Part shown: piece by piece, positions 1 to 9,400 of the stretch
How positions within the stretch are numbered: the first letter of the stretch is position 1
Layout: every line of letters begins with the position of its first letter
Assembly: GCA_030377865.1 (NCBI GenBank)
Contig: JAUCGA010000036.1
Span: forward strand, 1 to 47,128
Length of the DNA: 47,128 nt
Origin: Anaerolineales bacterium HSG25
GTDB lineage: Bacteria > Chloroflexota > Anaerolineae > 4572-78 > J111
Direction of reading: 5' to 3'
Notes under the pieces: generated by a model
Database searches by the model: none
Told to the model about the DNA's origin: nothing
The model's input: only the letters and a program-made list of their open reading frames with translations
Position numbers and translations under genes: made by a program

Positions 1-125
1 GTGACATCGTGGCCTCCCCACTGTCTTTTAAGGTTATGAGATATTATACTTCAAGTAGGGTGCAAAACGCTACTTTCTACTAATACTATTCATTTTATAC
101 TACTTCATACTAGCGAATGGGGAGT
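1..125. repeat. 125-bp terminal inverted repeat, left copy (RAYT leader)
   Basis: Positions 1-125 are the exact reverse complement of 47003-47127, with no mismatch that I can find by base-by-base reading. This copy runs straight into the start codon of the RAYT gene, so it forms that gene's 5' leader. It is AT-rich and has no strong internal hairpin. Because it reaches the window edge, a likely explanation is that the contig was broken at a multi-copy repeat. Confidence 0.95.
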
Positions 126-984
126 GACAAACAAAAAACCATTACAATATGGCTGTTACTACCACATCTACAATCGAGGCAACAACCGCGAAAACCTATT
201 CGTGGAGCGTCGTAACTATCCCTATTTCTTAAAGCTATACGCTCACCACATTCAACCCGTTGCCGAAACTTATGCTTACTGCCTGTTGCCCAACCATTTT
301 CACTTCGCCATCCGCACTTACACCGAAGCGGAACAAGAAGCGTACTGGAAGCGTAGCCAGAGTAGCGGCGACCAGAGTGGTTCACTCTTAAAGAGTGAAC
401 CACTCTCAAACCCAGACGACAAGACTGATCCTGACCAGAGTGACAGTCAGAATGGTTCAATCTCAAAGATTGAACCATTCTCGGCCACTGAACCACTCTC
501 AAACCTTGACGACAAGACAGAGTCCGACCGGATGGCTAGCCAGAGTGACGACCAGAGTGGGCCAATCTTAGAGATTGGCCCACTCTCGAACTCTGAACCA
601 CTCTCTCCTACTTTCAAACTCCGCCCCCCAAGCCGAGCCTTCAACAACATGTTCATCGCCTATGCCCGTGCCTTTAACAAGGCCACGCAACGCACCGGCG
701 CATTGTTTGAAAGCCCATTTGGCCGGAAAATTGTTGACACGCATCCCTATTTGATAACCCTAATTGCCTATATTCATCGTAATCCACAAAAACATGGTAT
801 TGTAACCGACTTTCGAGAATGGCTCTGGTCATCGTATCATGCCATGCTCTCTAGCAAGCCGACCAAAGTTCAACGGGATGAGGTATTGACTTGGTATCAC
901 AATCGCTCTCAGTTCATCAAAACACATCTGCAAGAAGTGGACGAACAGTTCATCGCCTCGTTAATTGTTGATGATTGGGATTGA
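124..984 (+). CDS. REP-associated tyrosine transposase (RAYT, Y1/HUH family) with hairpin-encoded insert
   Basis: This is a 286-residue Y1 transposase of the IS200/IS605-related RAYT branch, which cuts and joins single-stranded DNA at REP hairpins. The N-terminal YHIYNRGNNRE segment is the usual RAYT opening. The HUH metal motif is HFH at residues 58-60 (context LLPNHFHF). The catalytic tyrosine is probably Y216 in AYIHRNPQKHG. Residues about 76-165 form a hydrophilic insert that ordinary RAYTs lack. It contains three REP-like palindromes translated as SGSLLKSEPLS, NGSISKIEPFS and SGPILEIGPLS. The start is GTG with GGGGAG just upstream, and its leader is the terminal repeat. The reading frame is open throughout, so the insert is tolerated or recent. 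Activity is not shown. It is the only recognisable mobile-element enzyme in the window and is a natural candidate for dispersing the family A hairpins. Confidence 0.9.
   Translation: MTNKKPLQYGCYYHIYNRGNNRENLFVERRNYPYFLKLYAHHIQPVAETYAYCLLPNHFHFAIRTYTEAEQEAYWKRSQSSGDQSGSLLKSEPLSNPDDKTDPDQSDSQNGSISKIEPFSATEPLSNLDDKTESDRMASQSDDQSGPILEIGPLSNSEPLSPTFKLRPPSRAFNNMFIAYARAFNKATQRTGALFESPFGRKIVDTHPYLITLIAYIHRNPQKHGIVTDFREWLWSSYHAMLSSKPTKVQRDEVLTWYHNRSQFIKTHLQEVDEQFIASLIVDDWD
374..586. repeat. Three REP-like hairpins inside the RAYT coding sequence
   Basis: Palindromes lie at 374-406 (16-bp arms around one base), 449-481 (15-bp arms, 3-nt loop) and 554-586 (15-bp arms, 3-nt loop). Each is a variant of the family A hairpin. 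The arms differ between copies but stay complementary: GGTTCACTCT pairs with AGAGTGAACC, GGTTCAATCT with AGATTGAACC, and GGGCCAATCT with AGATTGGCCC. Centre-to-centre spacings are 75 and 105 bp, both multiples of three, so the frame is kept. Confidence 0.9.
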
Positions 985-1000
985 GCGCTGTTCGGAGACG

Positions 1001-1058
1001 GAGAGTGGTTCATTCCTCATAACGGAGAGTGGTTCATTCTCAAAGAATGAACCACTCT
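1001..1058. repeat. REP family A hairpin plus a half copy, upstream of the ABC1 kinase gene
   Basis: A perfect 15-bp-arm hairpin lies at 1026-1058 (arm AGAGTGGTTCATTCT, loop CAA). It is preceded by a half copy at about 1001-1016 that shares GAGAGTGGTTCATTC. The hairpin sits 25 bp before the start codon of the next gene, so it would form in that gene's leader RNA and could affect its expression. That effect is inferred only. Confidence 0.85.
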
Positions 1059-1083
1059 GGCATACTCCTGAAATCGAAAATTT

Positions 1084-2796
1084 ATGCAAACAACTCAAAA
1101 ACATATTTCACCAACAACCCCTCCCGCCAGATTCCGATTCCTGCGCGCCTTTTCGGGGACATTCAGAATCTTCATCAGCTTAACTTTCTTCCATTTTTTG
1201 GGAAAACTCTTCGGGTCAGAATGGGAAAATAGCCGCAAACCGGATGTCTATCGCCAAAATGCTCGTCGCTTAAAACGACTGCTTCTCTCATTGCGAGGCA
1301 TATTCCTCAAACTGGGTCAACTTATTAGCATTTTGAGCAACTTTTTACCCGACTATTTTCGTAAAGAGCTAGAAGAGCTACAGGACAAGATTCCGCCCCG
1401 ACCGTTGCATGAAGTTACCGGAAGGATTCGGCAAGAGTTTGGCAAAGAACCTAGCCAACTATTTGCCGAGTTTGATGAGACACCGCTGGCGAGTGCCTCG
1501 TTAGCTCAGGTTCATTTAGCTCGTTTGCATGATGGTCGCCAAGTGGCGGTCAAGGTGCAATATTTGGATATTGAAGCCACCGCCAAAGAAGATTTGCGAA
1601 CCATTAAGACGTTGCTTTTCTTTTACAGTGCTATTTTGCGAATAAAAGGATTGGGCAATATTCATACTCAGTTGAGCGAAATGATTCTTGAAGAGTTGGA
1701 TTTTCGTCGAGAAGCCGAGCATATCACCACTATATCGGCTAACTTTAGCGACAATCCTCGGGTTGCGTTCCCAACCGTCATCCCTGAACTATCATCAGAA
1801 CGAGTGCTGACCACCGAATATATGCCGGGCATGAACATCGCGAATTTGGAAAAATTGGCTGAACTGAACATCAATCGACAAGACCTCGCCGAGCGCTTAT
1901 TAACCGCCTATTGCCAGATGATTTTCAGCGATGGCATTTATCATGCCGACCCGCATCCGGGTAACATTTTGGTTCAGTCGGATGGCACGATAGTTTTTCT
2001 GGATTTTGGGGCCGTTTCTAAACTGTCAGATGACATGCGAGAGGGAATCATCCTGTTTTTTGAGGGGGTTCTCAAACGCAACAATAATCAAATTTCATCA
2101 GCCTTAAAACAGATGGGCTTTATCGCCCTGCATGAGGATAATCGGCATGTTGAGCAGATTGTCGAACAACTGGTTGATTATCTCTACAGCCATTTTTTAG
2201 AACAGATGACCCTCGATTCTTGGAGTTTGTCCGATATTCAGGTTGATATGCAGTCGAAACTTGAGGTCATGGTCGATCTTTCCAACATGGACATCTCGCT
2301 CCGAGAGTTGACTTCGACCTTTCAAATACCCAAAGATTGGGTTCTATTAGAGCGCACAATTTTACTACTTTTGGGGCTATACACCCACCTCGACCCGACT
2401 ATGAACCCTATCAAAACAATTCAACCCTATTTAGAGGAGTTTGTTTTGGGTCAGGATAAAAATTGGCTCAAGTTGATTGAGTCGGCGGTGAAAGATATTG
2501 CTCTGTCGGCGGTCACTGTTCCAGCTGATATTCAAAATTTTCTAAATAAGGCCAATCGGGGCGAATTGGAGGTTCGGGTCAAAGGCCTGACCGAAAGTGC
2601 TAACCTACTGTACGCCCTCGGTCATCAACTTCTTTATGGCCTATTTGTTATGTTTTTTGGTGGATTTGCGTATATAACTTATACCAATGGCGATGTTCTG
2701 CTCTCGAAAGGTTTGGTTGGCTTGAGCATTTTTTTCCTACTCAGCTTGGGCGTTTCTTTTTTACGGGCTGGTAAATGGCGGAAAAGAGGCAGGTAG
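1084..2796 (+). CDS. ABC1/AarF/UbiB-family atypical protein kinase
   Basis: This 570-residue protein belongs to the ABC1 (UbiB/ADCK) family, membrane-associated atypical kinases or ATPases linked in other organisms to quinone and isoprenoid lipid metabolism. Visible motifs are KLGQ at 76-79, the alanine-rich loop ASASLAQVH at 136-144, the lysine of VAVKV (K157), the catalytic loop ADPHPGN near 288-294, and the metal-binding LDFGAV near 305-310. Two hydrophobic segments near the C-terminus (about 508-535 and 543-560) fit the usual pair of transmembrane helices. The ATG start has no strong Shine-Dalgarno, and a later start cannot be excluded. The gene stands alone between palindromic repeats, with a REP hairpin 25 bp upstream and another 12 bp downstream. 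The family assignment is firm; the substrate is unknown. Confidence 0.9.
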   Translation: MQTTQKHISPTTPPARFRFLRAFSGTFRIFISLTFFHFLGKLFGSEWENSRKPDVYRQNARRLKRLLLSLRGIFLKLGQLISILSNFLPDYFRKELEELQDKIPPRPLHEVTGRIRQEFGKEPSQLFAEFDETPLASASLAQVHLARLHDGRQVAVKVQYLDIEATAKEDLRTIKTLLFFYSAILRIKGLGNIHTQLSEMILEELDFRREAEHITTISANFSDNPRVAFPTVIPELSSERVLTTEYMPGMNIANLEKLAELNINRQDLAERLLTAYCQMIFSDGIYHADPHPGNILVQSDGTIVFLDFGAVSKLSDDMREGIILFFEGVLKRNNNQISSALKQMGFIALHEDNRHVEQIVEQLVDYLYSHFLEQMTLDSWSLSDIQVDMQSKLEVMVDLSNMDISLRELTSTFQIPKDWVLLERTILLLLGLYTHLDPTMNPIKTIQPYLEEFVLGQDKNWLKLIESAVKDIALSAVTVPADIQNFLNKANRGELEVRVKGLTESANLLYALGHQLLYGLFVMFFGGFAYITYTNGDVLLSKGLVGLSIFFLLSLGVSFLRAGKWRKRGR

Positions 2797-2807
2797 TATA
2801 GAAAGGA

Positions 2808-2840
2808 AGAGTGGTTCAATCTTCAAGATTGAACCACTCT
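2808..2840. repeat. REP family A hairpin
   Basis: This is a perfect palindrome with 15-bp arms (AGAGTGGTTCAATCT) and loop TCA, 12 bp after the ABC1 kinase stop codon. It may serve as a transcript 3'-end hairpin, but no T-run follows it. Confidence 0.9.
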
Positions 2841-2861
2841 AAAGACACCAAAAGGCCGTTA

Positions 2862-2933
2862 CCTTCCCGCAAGTTCTAAACTTGCGGGAAGATTGGTATT
2901 GAATTAAAAGCCATTATCTGAAAAACTGTGTGA
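2862..2933. repeat. Family G palindrome, copy 1
   Basis: A perfect hairpin lies at 2863-2891 (13-bp arm CTTCCCGCAAGTT, 3-nt loop). A conserved tail follows it up to about 2933. The same hairpin and tail occur in the opposite orientation at 11528-11593, so this is a dispersed unit and not a gene-specific terminator. Confidence 0.75.
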
Positions 2934-2952
2934 TATTCTAGAGGACATAACT

Positions 2953-3675
2953 ATGAGTTTCAACTTTACAGAACTTGATTATCGCCAGACCGACATGGGC
3001 GAGTTAATCCTACGACGACGACGGATTCCCTCGTTGGGTGATACGGACGTGTTTGAGGTTAAACTCGGCGATGAGTTCCTCATGTCCAGCCTGTTCAACG
3101 CCGGAGAGGTGGCCTTGGCCGAACTAGGGCTGGCCGATTTCGGCTCCACGCCGTTGGATGTGGTGGTGGGCGGTCTAGGCTTGGGTTACACCACCAGCGC
3201 GGCCTTGGATCATCCTCATGTAGAATCGGTGTTGGTGGTTGATGCGTTGGCTGATGTAATCGACTGGCATCAAAAAGGACTAGTTCCACTCGGAGAAAAG
3301 CTGTCTGCTGACCCGCGTTGCCGCTTTATCAACGACGACTTTTTTGCACTAGCAAACCCGTCGGGACAGGGCTTCGATCCCCAAGCCCCCAACCGGTGCT
3401 TCCATGCTATTTTGTTGGATATCGACCACTCACCGCGTAACCTGCTGAATCCGAGTCACGGCCCATTTTATGAACCTGCCGGACTGCGTCACTTGACCAG
3501 TTACCTGCATCCCGGCGGAGTCTTCGCTCTGTGGTCGGATGATCCGCCCGATGATGAATTTTTAGCAACACTCGCTTCAACCTTTGCTACGGCCCAAGCG
3601 CATGTTGTCACTTTCCCGAATCCATTGACGAACGGTGAGGCCGCGAACACGGTGTACGTTGCTCGTGTGGCATAA
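2953..3675 (+). CDS. Spermidine-synthase-like SAM-dependent methyltransferase-fold protein
   Basis: This 240-residue protein has a Rossmann methyltransferase-type fold. The glycine-rich SAM motif VVGGLGLGYT is at residues 71-80, and an acidic residue at the end of the next strand (D97 in VVDALADV) would contact the ribose. The overall pattern resembles proteins annotated as spermidine-synthase-like, but I do not see the polyamine-binding signature well enough to call a true aminopropyltransferase. The ATG start is supported by an AGAGGA Shine-Dalgarno about 7 nt upstream. It is a single gene flanked by repeats, with no operon partner. The substrate is unknown. Confidence 0.75.
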   Translation: MSFNFTELDYRQTDMGELILRRRRIPSLGDTDVFEVKLGDEFLMSSLFNAGEVALAELGLADFGSTPLDVVVGGLGLGYTTSAALDHPHVESVLVVDALADVIDWHQKGLVPLGEKLSADPRCRFINDDFFALANPSGQGFDPQAPNRCFHAILLDIDHSPRNLLNPSHGPFYEPAGLRHLTSYLHPGGVFALWSDDPPDDEFLATLASTFATAQAHVVTFPNPLTNGEAANTVYVARVA

Positions 3676-3684
3676 CATAACCGT

Positions 3685-3842
3685 AGAGAGGTTCATAAAT
3701 GATTTTTTGCCCCCAAAGTGCGTCATAAGAATTATGCAGGGCGGAATTTGGTTTTGTATATAGTTCAAACAACGCAAATTTCGCCCTTTAAGCGAGTGAA
3801 AAATCATTTATAAGGTTCAATCTTCAAGATTGAACCACTCTC
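3685..3842. repeat. 118-bp palindromic element inserted inside a REP hairpin
   Basis: The element occupies 3695-3812. Its ends are an inverted repeat (ATAAATGATTTTT against AAAAATCATTTAT), and an inner inverted repeat is built on AGGGCGRAATTTG. It is flanked by a 6-bp direct repeat, AGGTTC, at 3689-3694 and 3813-3818. Removing the element and one duplicate restores a near-complete family A hairpin with one arm mismatch. The REP was therefore there first and was used as the target. Confidence 0.8.
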
Positions 3843-3878
3843 ACCATGAACCGCACAAGTTAATTAATCCCGATTCCT
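3843..3878. repeat. Right half of a composite family A element
   Basis: This stretch contains the outer arm AAGTTAATTAATCCCGATTC, also seen inverted in the composite elements at 15830-15931 and 44164-44263. Only the right half is recognisable here, beside the interrupted hairpin. Confidence 0.65.
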
Positions 3879-3883
3879 AGCTG

Positions 3884-3914
3884 TAAAAAAGCCCTTGCTG
3901 AAAAAGCAAGGGCT
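3884..3914 (-). terminator. Rho-independent terminator (minus strand)
   Basis: A perfect 10-bp stem (AGCCCTTGCT at 3890-3899, AGCAAGGGCT at 3905-3914) has a 5-nt loop. Read on the minus strand it is followed by six T. It lies about 320 bp beyond the stop of the minus-strand cyclic-nucleotide-binding gene and is the nearest canonical terminator for it. Confidence 0.7.
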
Positions 3915-4072
3915 AGCTAAAGTACATGTCTAGTACGTTCTATTGTATAATAAAAATTATCAAATATGGTTCCTGCCATTCAACCACCAATAGGCATTAG
4001 TACTCTAAAAAAATAGGCTTTTCTGCTAACTCATGTCATTTAGTTAGGCAATATTAGTTCTTACATTAGACC

Positions 4073-4201
4073 TGTTCGGCAATAACCTATTATCGCATAA
4101 AAACTCAAATTCGAGGTCTGCGGAGTGCAAAAGCTTCTTGCTTTTGCATGTTTGTCTCCGGCAAAAGCAAGAAGCTTTTGCACTCCTTTATTGCCGAACA
4201 G
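4073..4201. repeat. Family F long palindrome, full copy
   Basis: Perfect 26-bp arms lie at 4122-4147 and 4161-4186 around a 13-nt spacer. Outer inverted arms CTGTTCGGCAATAA at 4073-4086 match 4188-4201. A second, truncated copy in the opposite orientation lies at 46894-46975. The remainder of the 3676-4231 gap holds only the elements listed here. Confidence 0.9.
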
Positions 4202-4231
4202 CTTTATTGCCTCATGCTAACAATGGTTGCT

Positions 4232-4762
4232 TTAATTACGTTCCGAATCGTTATACATCAGTGATTCGCGAACCATTAGGTTTGTTTGCCTAATTTTAAA
4301 AGAGAGATCCGCGGCTAAATTTCGCATGACAATGTATCCCATAGCTTTATTTTCTTGTAGTAGTTGAACAAAATCTTCTCGGTCAATCACTAACAGTTTT
4401 GCTGTTTCAGACCCACACCGAGCAGTCGCAGAGCGGATACCTTGGTCAACTAGAGCAACTTCACCAAAACATTGTCCCCGACGTAATACAGCAATAGTAC
4501 TAGGCTCGTAATTATCTGCGCCATCACCAATTGTATCGGGGTCAACTTGAATTTCAATTTCTCCGCCCATAATAACATAAAACTCCTTACTAGGCGAGTT
4601 TTCTCGGAAAATTATATCTCCAAGAGTATAAAGTTTCGGCCTACAAACGCTGTTTATCAGTTGCAAGTGTTCAGTTTCTAGGTCTTCGAGGATGTCTACC
4701 TGTCTCAATATATACAAGTTGGTCATCTGGTGATCCTCCATCACAGTTTTTTGTACAGCCAT
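4232..4762 (-). CDS. Cyclic-nucleotide-binding domain protein (no DNA-binding domain)
   Basis: This 176-residue protein is essentially one CRP/CAP-type cNMP-binding beta-roll (about residues 20-150). The phosphate-binding cassette reads FGEVALVDQGIRSATA at 99-114, with the expected glutamate and arginine (R110), so cyclic nucleotide binding is plausible. There is no C-terminal helix-turn-helix, so it is not a CRP-type transcription factor. It may act as a stand-alone sensor or partner. The start ATG has a good AAGGAG Shine-Dalgarno about 8 nt upstream. An internal ATG at residue 13 is less well supported. It is transcribed alone. The ligand (cAMP, cGMP or none) cannot be told from sequence. 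Confidence 0.85.
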   Translation of the reverse strand: MAVQKTVMEDHQMTNLYILRQVDILEDLETEHLQLINSVCRPKLYTLGDIIFRENSPSKEFYVIMGGEIEIQVDPDTIGDGADNYEPSTIAVLRRGQCFGEVALVDQGIRSATARCGSETAKLLVIDREDFVQLLQENKAMGYIVMRNLAADLSFKIRQTNLMVRESLMYNDSERN

Positions 4763-4939
4763 TGTGTAACACTCCTTAAGATTAAAAAATATTTAGGTAA
4801 ATCTTAACATGAGCATGTAGCAAAATCAATGGGACTTTTGGTTGTAGAATGAGAGTTGAGGAATGAGGTGTTACACTGTCAATATTATGTTGAGTAGAGT
4901 TTTTGATCATCGGGATAGTTCAGTTCACCCCGATTAAAT

Positions 4940-5044
4940 AGATTTTTTATTTTCTGTAGTGGTCAAGATGATGTTACAAAAACATTTGAGCAAAGGCTGA
5001 ATTTTTTCAACATCAGGCTGACCACCACAAGATTTTTTATTTTC
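4940..5044. repeat. Family E palindromic element (75 bp) with 15-bp target duplication
   Basis: The element spans 4955-5029 and has inverted ends TGTAGTGGTCA and TGACCACCACA (allowing for G or A changes). It is flanked by an exact 15-bp direct repeat AGATTTTTTATTTTC at 4940-4954 and 5030-5044. Its interior differs from the 103-bp copies elsewhere, so this is a shorter variant with the same ends. Confidence 0.85.
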
Positions 5045-5239
5045 CCTATTATAACTGAGTTGGATATGATAAACAAACCTGTTTTCACAACAGAGTAAGA
5101 CTCCTTCCTTATTATGAGAAGGGATGACAGCATGCTCCTCGAAATTAACATGGCATCTTTTTTGCGTATCTAGTACCTATATTTTGAGTGGTACAGTGCT
5201 TGCGATATATGGAGTTATCTGGTAAATTTTGTAGTAGTC

Positions 5240-5412
5240 AATACACAGAAGTTTATCGTTTCAACATGACTAAAACAATATCTGACAGGATTAACGGGAT
5301 TGATAGGATTACAAGCAAAAAAATCCTGTTAATCTTGTTAATCCTGTCAAAAAATGCTTTTGGTTTTATCAATATGTCAGGTCATGAATGAAACAACAAA
5401 CTTTTGAATACA
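5240..5412. repeat. Family D element (161 bp), copy 1
   Basis: The element spans 5246-5406 and has ends CAGAAGTTT and AAACTTTTG. Its core is a long palindrome made of GACAGGATTAACGGGATT-type repeats. It is flanked by a 6-bp direct repeat AATACA at 5240-5245 and 5407-5412. Related copies lie at 36113-36273 and 11624-11775 in the opposite orientation. The 4763-5483 gap otherwise shows only promoter-length AT-rich DNA. Confidence 0.8.
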
Positions 5413-5483
5413 GTAGCAAACAGACCTTCCAATAACTTAAACGGTATAAAAAACTGAGTTAATTTACCACTATCACAAAAATT

Positions 5484-6230
5484 ATGATGAATCCCTCTCT
5501 TAAAGCAATTACATTCGATTTTTGGTCTACCCTTTATCGAGGGCAACCAACCAATCGTCATAAACGAGCTCAGAAATTAAAAGCTGAGATAGAGCAATAT
5601 AGTCAACAAAATATTGCGTTTGATGATTTTGAGCAGGCAACGCAAACGGCCAAAACAATCTGGGGACAAATTTGGCAAGATGAGCATCGTACTCTTAAGG
5701 CTCAACAATGGTTAGAGATTGTTTTAACTGAGTTGAGTATTTCAATCGCCGCGGCCGATAAAATCAACATTATCTACAATATGGAAAATGCTATTTTAGC
5801 CAATCGGCCATATTTGGTAGAGAATGGGGTGCAGATTTTGGCTGACTTATCGGCTCGTTACAAATTGGCAATTATATCGGATACGGGAACGACACCGGGT
5901 CGAGTGCTTCGCCAGATTATGACCGATGATAAGATTTTGCCGTACTTTTCTCACCTCACCTTTTCCGACGAGTTTGGTTATAGCAAACCTCACCGCAAAC
6001 CATTTTTAGCCACCCTAAAACAGCTAGAGTGTCAGCCAAATCAGGCTGTACATATTGGTGATTTATTAAGAACCGATATCCAAGGGGCAAAAAATATCGG
6101 CATGCGAGCCATCCAGTATACGGGTTTTAACGAAGATACAGATAACAAAACCGATGTTATTCCTGATGCAGTTATTAGTAGCTATGATTCTTTAAACCCA
6201 CTATTAATGCAGTGGTTCACCCATACCTAA
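5484..6230 (+). CDS. HAD-superfamily hydrolase
   Basis: This 248-residue haloacid-dehalogenase-like protein is probably a cytosolic phosphatase of the HAD-IA type. Motif I is TFDFWSTL (nucleophile D12; the second acidic residue is replaced by W14, a variant seen in many HAD-IA members). Motif II is IISDTG. The motif III lysine is in GYSKPHRKPF. Motif IV is HIGDLLRTDIQGA. A helical cap lies between motifs I and II. The gene opens with two adjacent ATG codons and no clear Shine-Dalgarno, so either could be used. It is preceded by palindromic elements and followed by the large surface-protein gene after 228 bp. The substrate is unknown. Confidence 0.85.
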   Translation: MMNPSLKAITFDFWSTLYRGQPTNRHKRAQKLKAEIEQYSQQNIAFDDFEQATQTAKTIWGQIWQDEHRTLKAQQWLEIVLTELSISIAAADKINIIYNMENAILANRPYLVENGVQILADLSARYKLAIISDTGTTPGRVLRQIMTDDKILPYFSHLTFSDEFGYSKPHRKPFLATLKQLECQPNQAVHIGDLLRTDIQGAKNIGMRAIQYTGFNEDTDNKTDVIPDAVISSYDSLNPLLMQWFTHT

Positions 6231-6458
6231 ATACTAATCTCTAAATTATATATAAGAAAACAGTCCTTTTAGTTTCTATAATTCTAAGCATGGCTCTATA
6301 ATTTACTATTAGAGTCGGTAAACCCTGCTTCAACAATTGGTAAAACAGCTATCTTGGCCTAATATTGTCAAAATAGTTGGTAAATTTCTTTGCCCGCTTG
6401 CAACTACTTACATTGAAAAATTCCGAAACAGCCTTATCTTAACAAAGGGTCGTTAATT

Positions 6459-9400
6459 ATGAAGATTCATAAACTGTATCAAACCGTTATAATCATCGGT
6501 ATTATACTATTGTTACTTATTACCATGTCAGCCTCCATCTATGCAAAAGGAGAAGTTGATACATCCATAAATCAGCCGATGTTAGCGTCATCCCAATCGG
6601 CTGATAGACTATCGACGCGGCTACAGCCAGACCGATTAAACACGCCCGAAAATATCACTTGGCATACTTTTTTAGGTTCCATAGCAAACGATAAAGTAAC
6701 CGCGTTGACAACAGATGAGGAAGGTCGAATCTATGTTGTAGGTACCAGTGATGCATCATGGGGTGAACCGATTAATCCCCATAGTGGTGGACGAGATATT
6801 TTTGTAGCCAAATTTAGTCGCGGCGGCAACCTACTATGGAATAATTTTTTTGGTGATGAGGGTAATAACAATCCCAAAGCAATTGCGGTTGATGCCGATG
6901 AACGCATATACATCAGCGGAAGCAGTAACCATAGTTGGGGACAACCAATCAGCGAGCATGCGGGTCAACAAGATATATTTGCCGCTCGATTAGGGGCAGG
7001 CGGGAAGTTACAATGGCTTAATTATTTTGGCTCTACAGGCGACGATGTAGCAAACGACATGGCGATTGGCTCTGATGGTACAATCTATCTGGTTGGGAGT
7101 AGTGATGCTGAGTGGGACGATACCAGTGTGACCGCGCACACAGCAGACAACGATGCGGTTGTACTACAGATTAGTAATGACGGCAAATTAGTTTGGCACA
7201 GTTTTATGGGGGGCACCGGTTTTGAAAGTGGTGATGCCATTGGCCTAGATACCAACAACAATATATATATCGCCGGAACAAGTAGCGAAAGTTGGGGCGA
7301 TACGATTCTTAATGACCATAACGGTGATAGTCGTGACGCATTTATTGCCAAACTGAATAATCAAGGCGAACTAAGTTGGAACCGTTTTGTCGGTAATAGT
7401 GAAGGTAGTGATGCCATTGAGGCACTGACTCTTGATGATTTTGGCAACCTCTACACCGCAGGATATAGCTGGGATGGATGGGGTGAACCGGTCTCTGCTT
7501 TTGCAGGTACAGGTTTTTTTGATGCATTTGTCGCCAAATGGACTCCTGATGGGGATTTGGAATGGCACACCTTTATGGGTAACACCTCTCAGGCCGCAGA
7601 TGCAGACCGAGCATACGACATTGCTTATGATGAAACGACTGGTAGAATTTACGTCGTTGGTGATAGCCGCGGTGATAGTTGGGGTGAACCGCTCGACAGT
7701 TTTTCTGGCGAACGTGACATGTTCGTCGCCCGTTTAGACCGTAACAGTGGCGAGCGAGTATGGGAAACTTTTTTGGGCGGCGCAGAGTTTGATTATGGAA
7801 ACGGTGTAACCGTCGACAACAATGGCAATATCTATGTAGGTGGCTATAGCCAAACCGATTGGGGTGACTCCATCATCCCATACACGGGAGCAGAAGAAGG
7901 ATTTTTAGTCCGGATCCCAGCCTGTTTGCCTAAATGTTCAGTAGTAGAAGCAGAATCTGAATCTACCGAAACCGATGATGAAACAGCTACTAATGCTGAT
8001 ACATCATCCACCGAAGTGCTATCGCCACAAGTTATTGAAGAGGCTACACGAGCATCACAAATCGTCGAAGAAGCTACTGCCACACCTGTCACCAATCAGT
8101 CAGATGAGGCAGATGAAGAGACACCTACTCCAACGGCTACGGTGATTAATGATGAGCAGACTGATAGCGAAGAGACAGAAACAACCATTCAACCTTCGTC
8201 AACTGCCACGTCTCGTCCTGAAGATGACACGGTCGAAAGCCAAGATAGCACCGAAAGTAGTAATGACACCGAATCAACGGCAAGTGTAACTCAAGATGGT
8301 ACCACCGTTACAACCAGTCAAGCTAATACAGCGGAGAGCATGTCCTCGACCGAATTACTCCAAGATGCTGAGTTTCTAATGTCATTGAGTGCCTTGGGGT
8401 ATAACGAGGTGACTCTCAAAGGGCCTTATGATGTCGCCGAATATACATTCAGCGTGCCAGACAGTTGGGAAATTAGTGATTTGGCCTACATTCTCATGGA
8501 AGTCAGCTTTGTCTACAACCCCATTATCGGCAGTGGCGAAATCTATACGCCGACTCTGTTTGGCAATATTATTGTCGCCATTGACGGCGAAACCCAAAAA
8601 ATCACGCCGATTCAAACTGCGCCTCTCATCAACTCCCGATACCGAGTTAATATCCCGTTGGACATGCTGAATAATTCTGACAAGAGTCAACATGTTATCA
8701 GTGTGGCCCTCGACACCAGCCCGAGTTGCACCATGCCCCATGATGCCCGACTGGTGATTCATCCTGAGACAACCCATATAACCTTTACTTACGATGAAAC
8801 GCCATTAAATCCTGATTTGGCCCAATACCCCGCCCCTTTTAATGATCCTCAATTTAATATTGAGCGGGTTAACGACCAAAATGTATACCTGCCAAAAACA
8901 TCGAAGATTATCATCGTTTTGCCAGAAATTCCCAATCAAGAAGAGTTAAACAGTGCCGTTGCTATTGCCGCTCGATTAGGAAACTTAGGAGCGCTATTGG
9001 TCACAGTTGATGGCATGAGTGACCAGAAGCTTCTCGAACAAATTGAAGCTGGAACATCCCCAAACGCCCATTTTGTGGTCATTGGAACGCCAGACCGTAA
9101 TAAAGTTGTAGCAAAGCTAAACGAATGGGGAACACTGCCTACCCTATTTAGAGAGCGAAGCCTCGGTTTGACCAGCCAAGGGCCGACCACGGTGCAACCT
9201 AATGGTGAACTATCATACAACCTCAAAGTGACCAACTCAACGGCAAACGAGGTCAACTCCCTACTGCTGTCTAATATTTTACCCCATGACGTGGCCTTAC
9301 AAGGTTGTAACCCCCTTTGCCAAGAAACCACCAGCGGGCAAGAAGTGACATGGTTTATCAAATCATTAGCACCGGGTGAAACAGCCAACTTTGGCATCAC

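Noticed and set aside
447..656. Antisense ORF over the hairpins in the RAYT gene
   Set aside because: A palindrome reads similarly on both strands, which creates a shadow frame. It has no Shine-Dalgarno and no family.
965..1183. Small gene between the RAYT and ABC1 kinase genes
   Set aside because: The frame is mostly REP hairpin sequence (SGSFSKNEPL) and overlaps both neighbours.
2953..3675. True spermidine synthase (speE)
   Set aside because: The SAM-binding fold is clear, but I cannot see the full polyamine-binding signature and no speD or speA is nearby.
5188..5391. Small ORFs over family D and similar ORFs at 36128-36434
   Set aside because: They are translations of the repeated element itself, present in several copies and both orientations.
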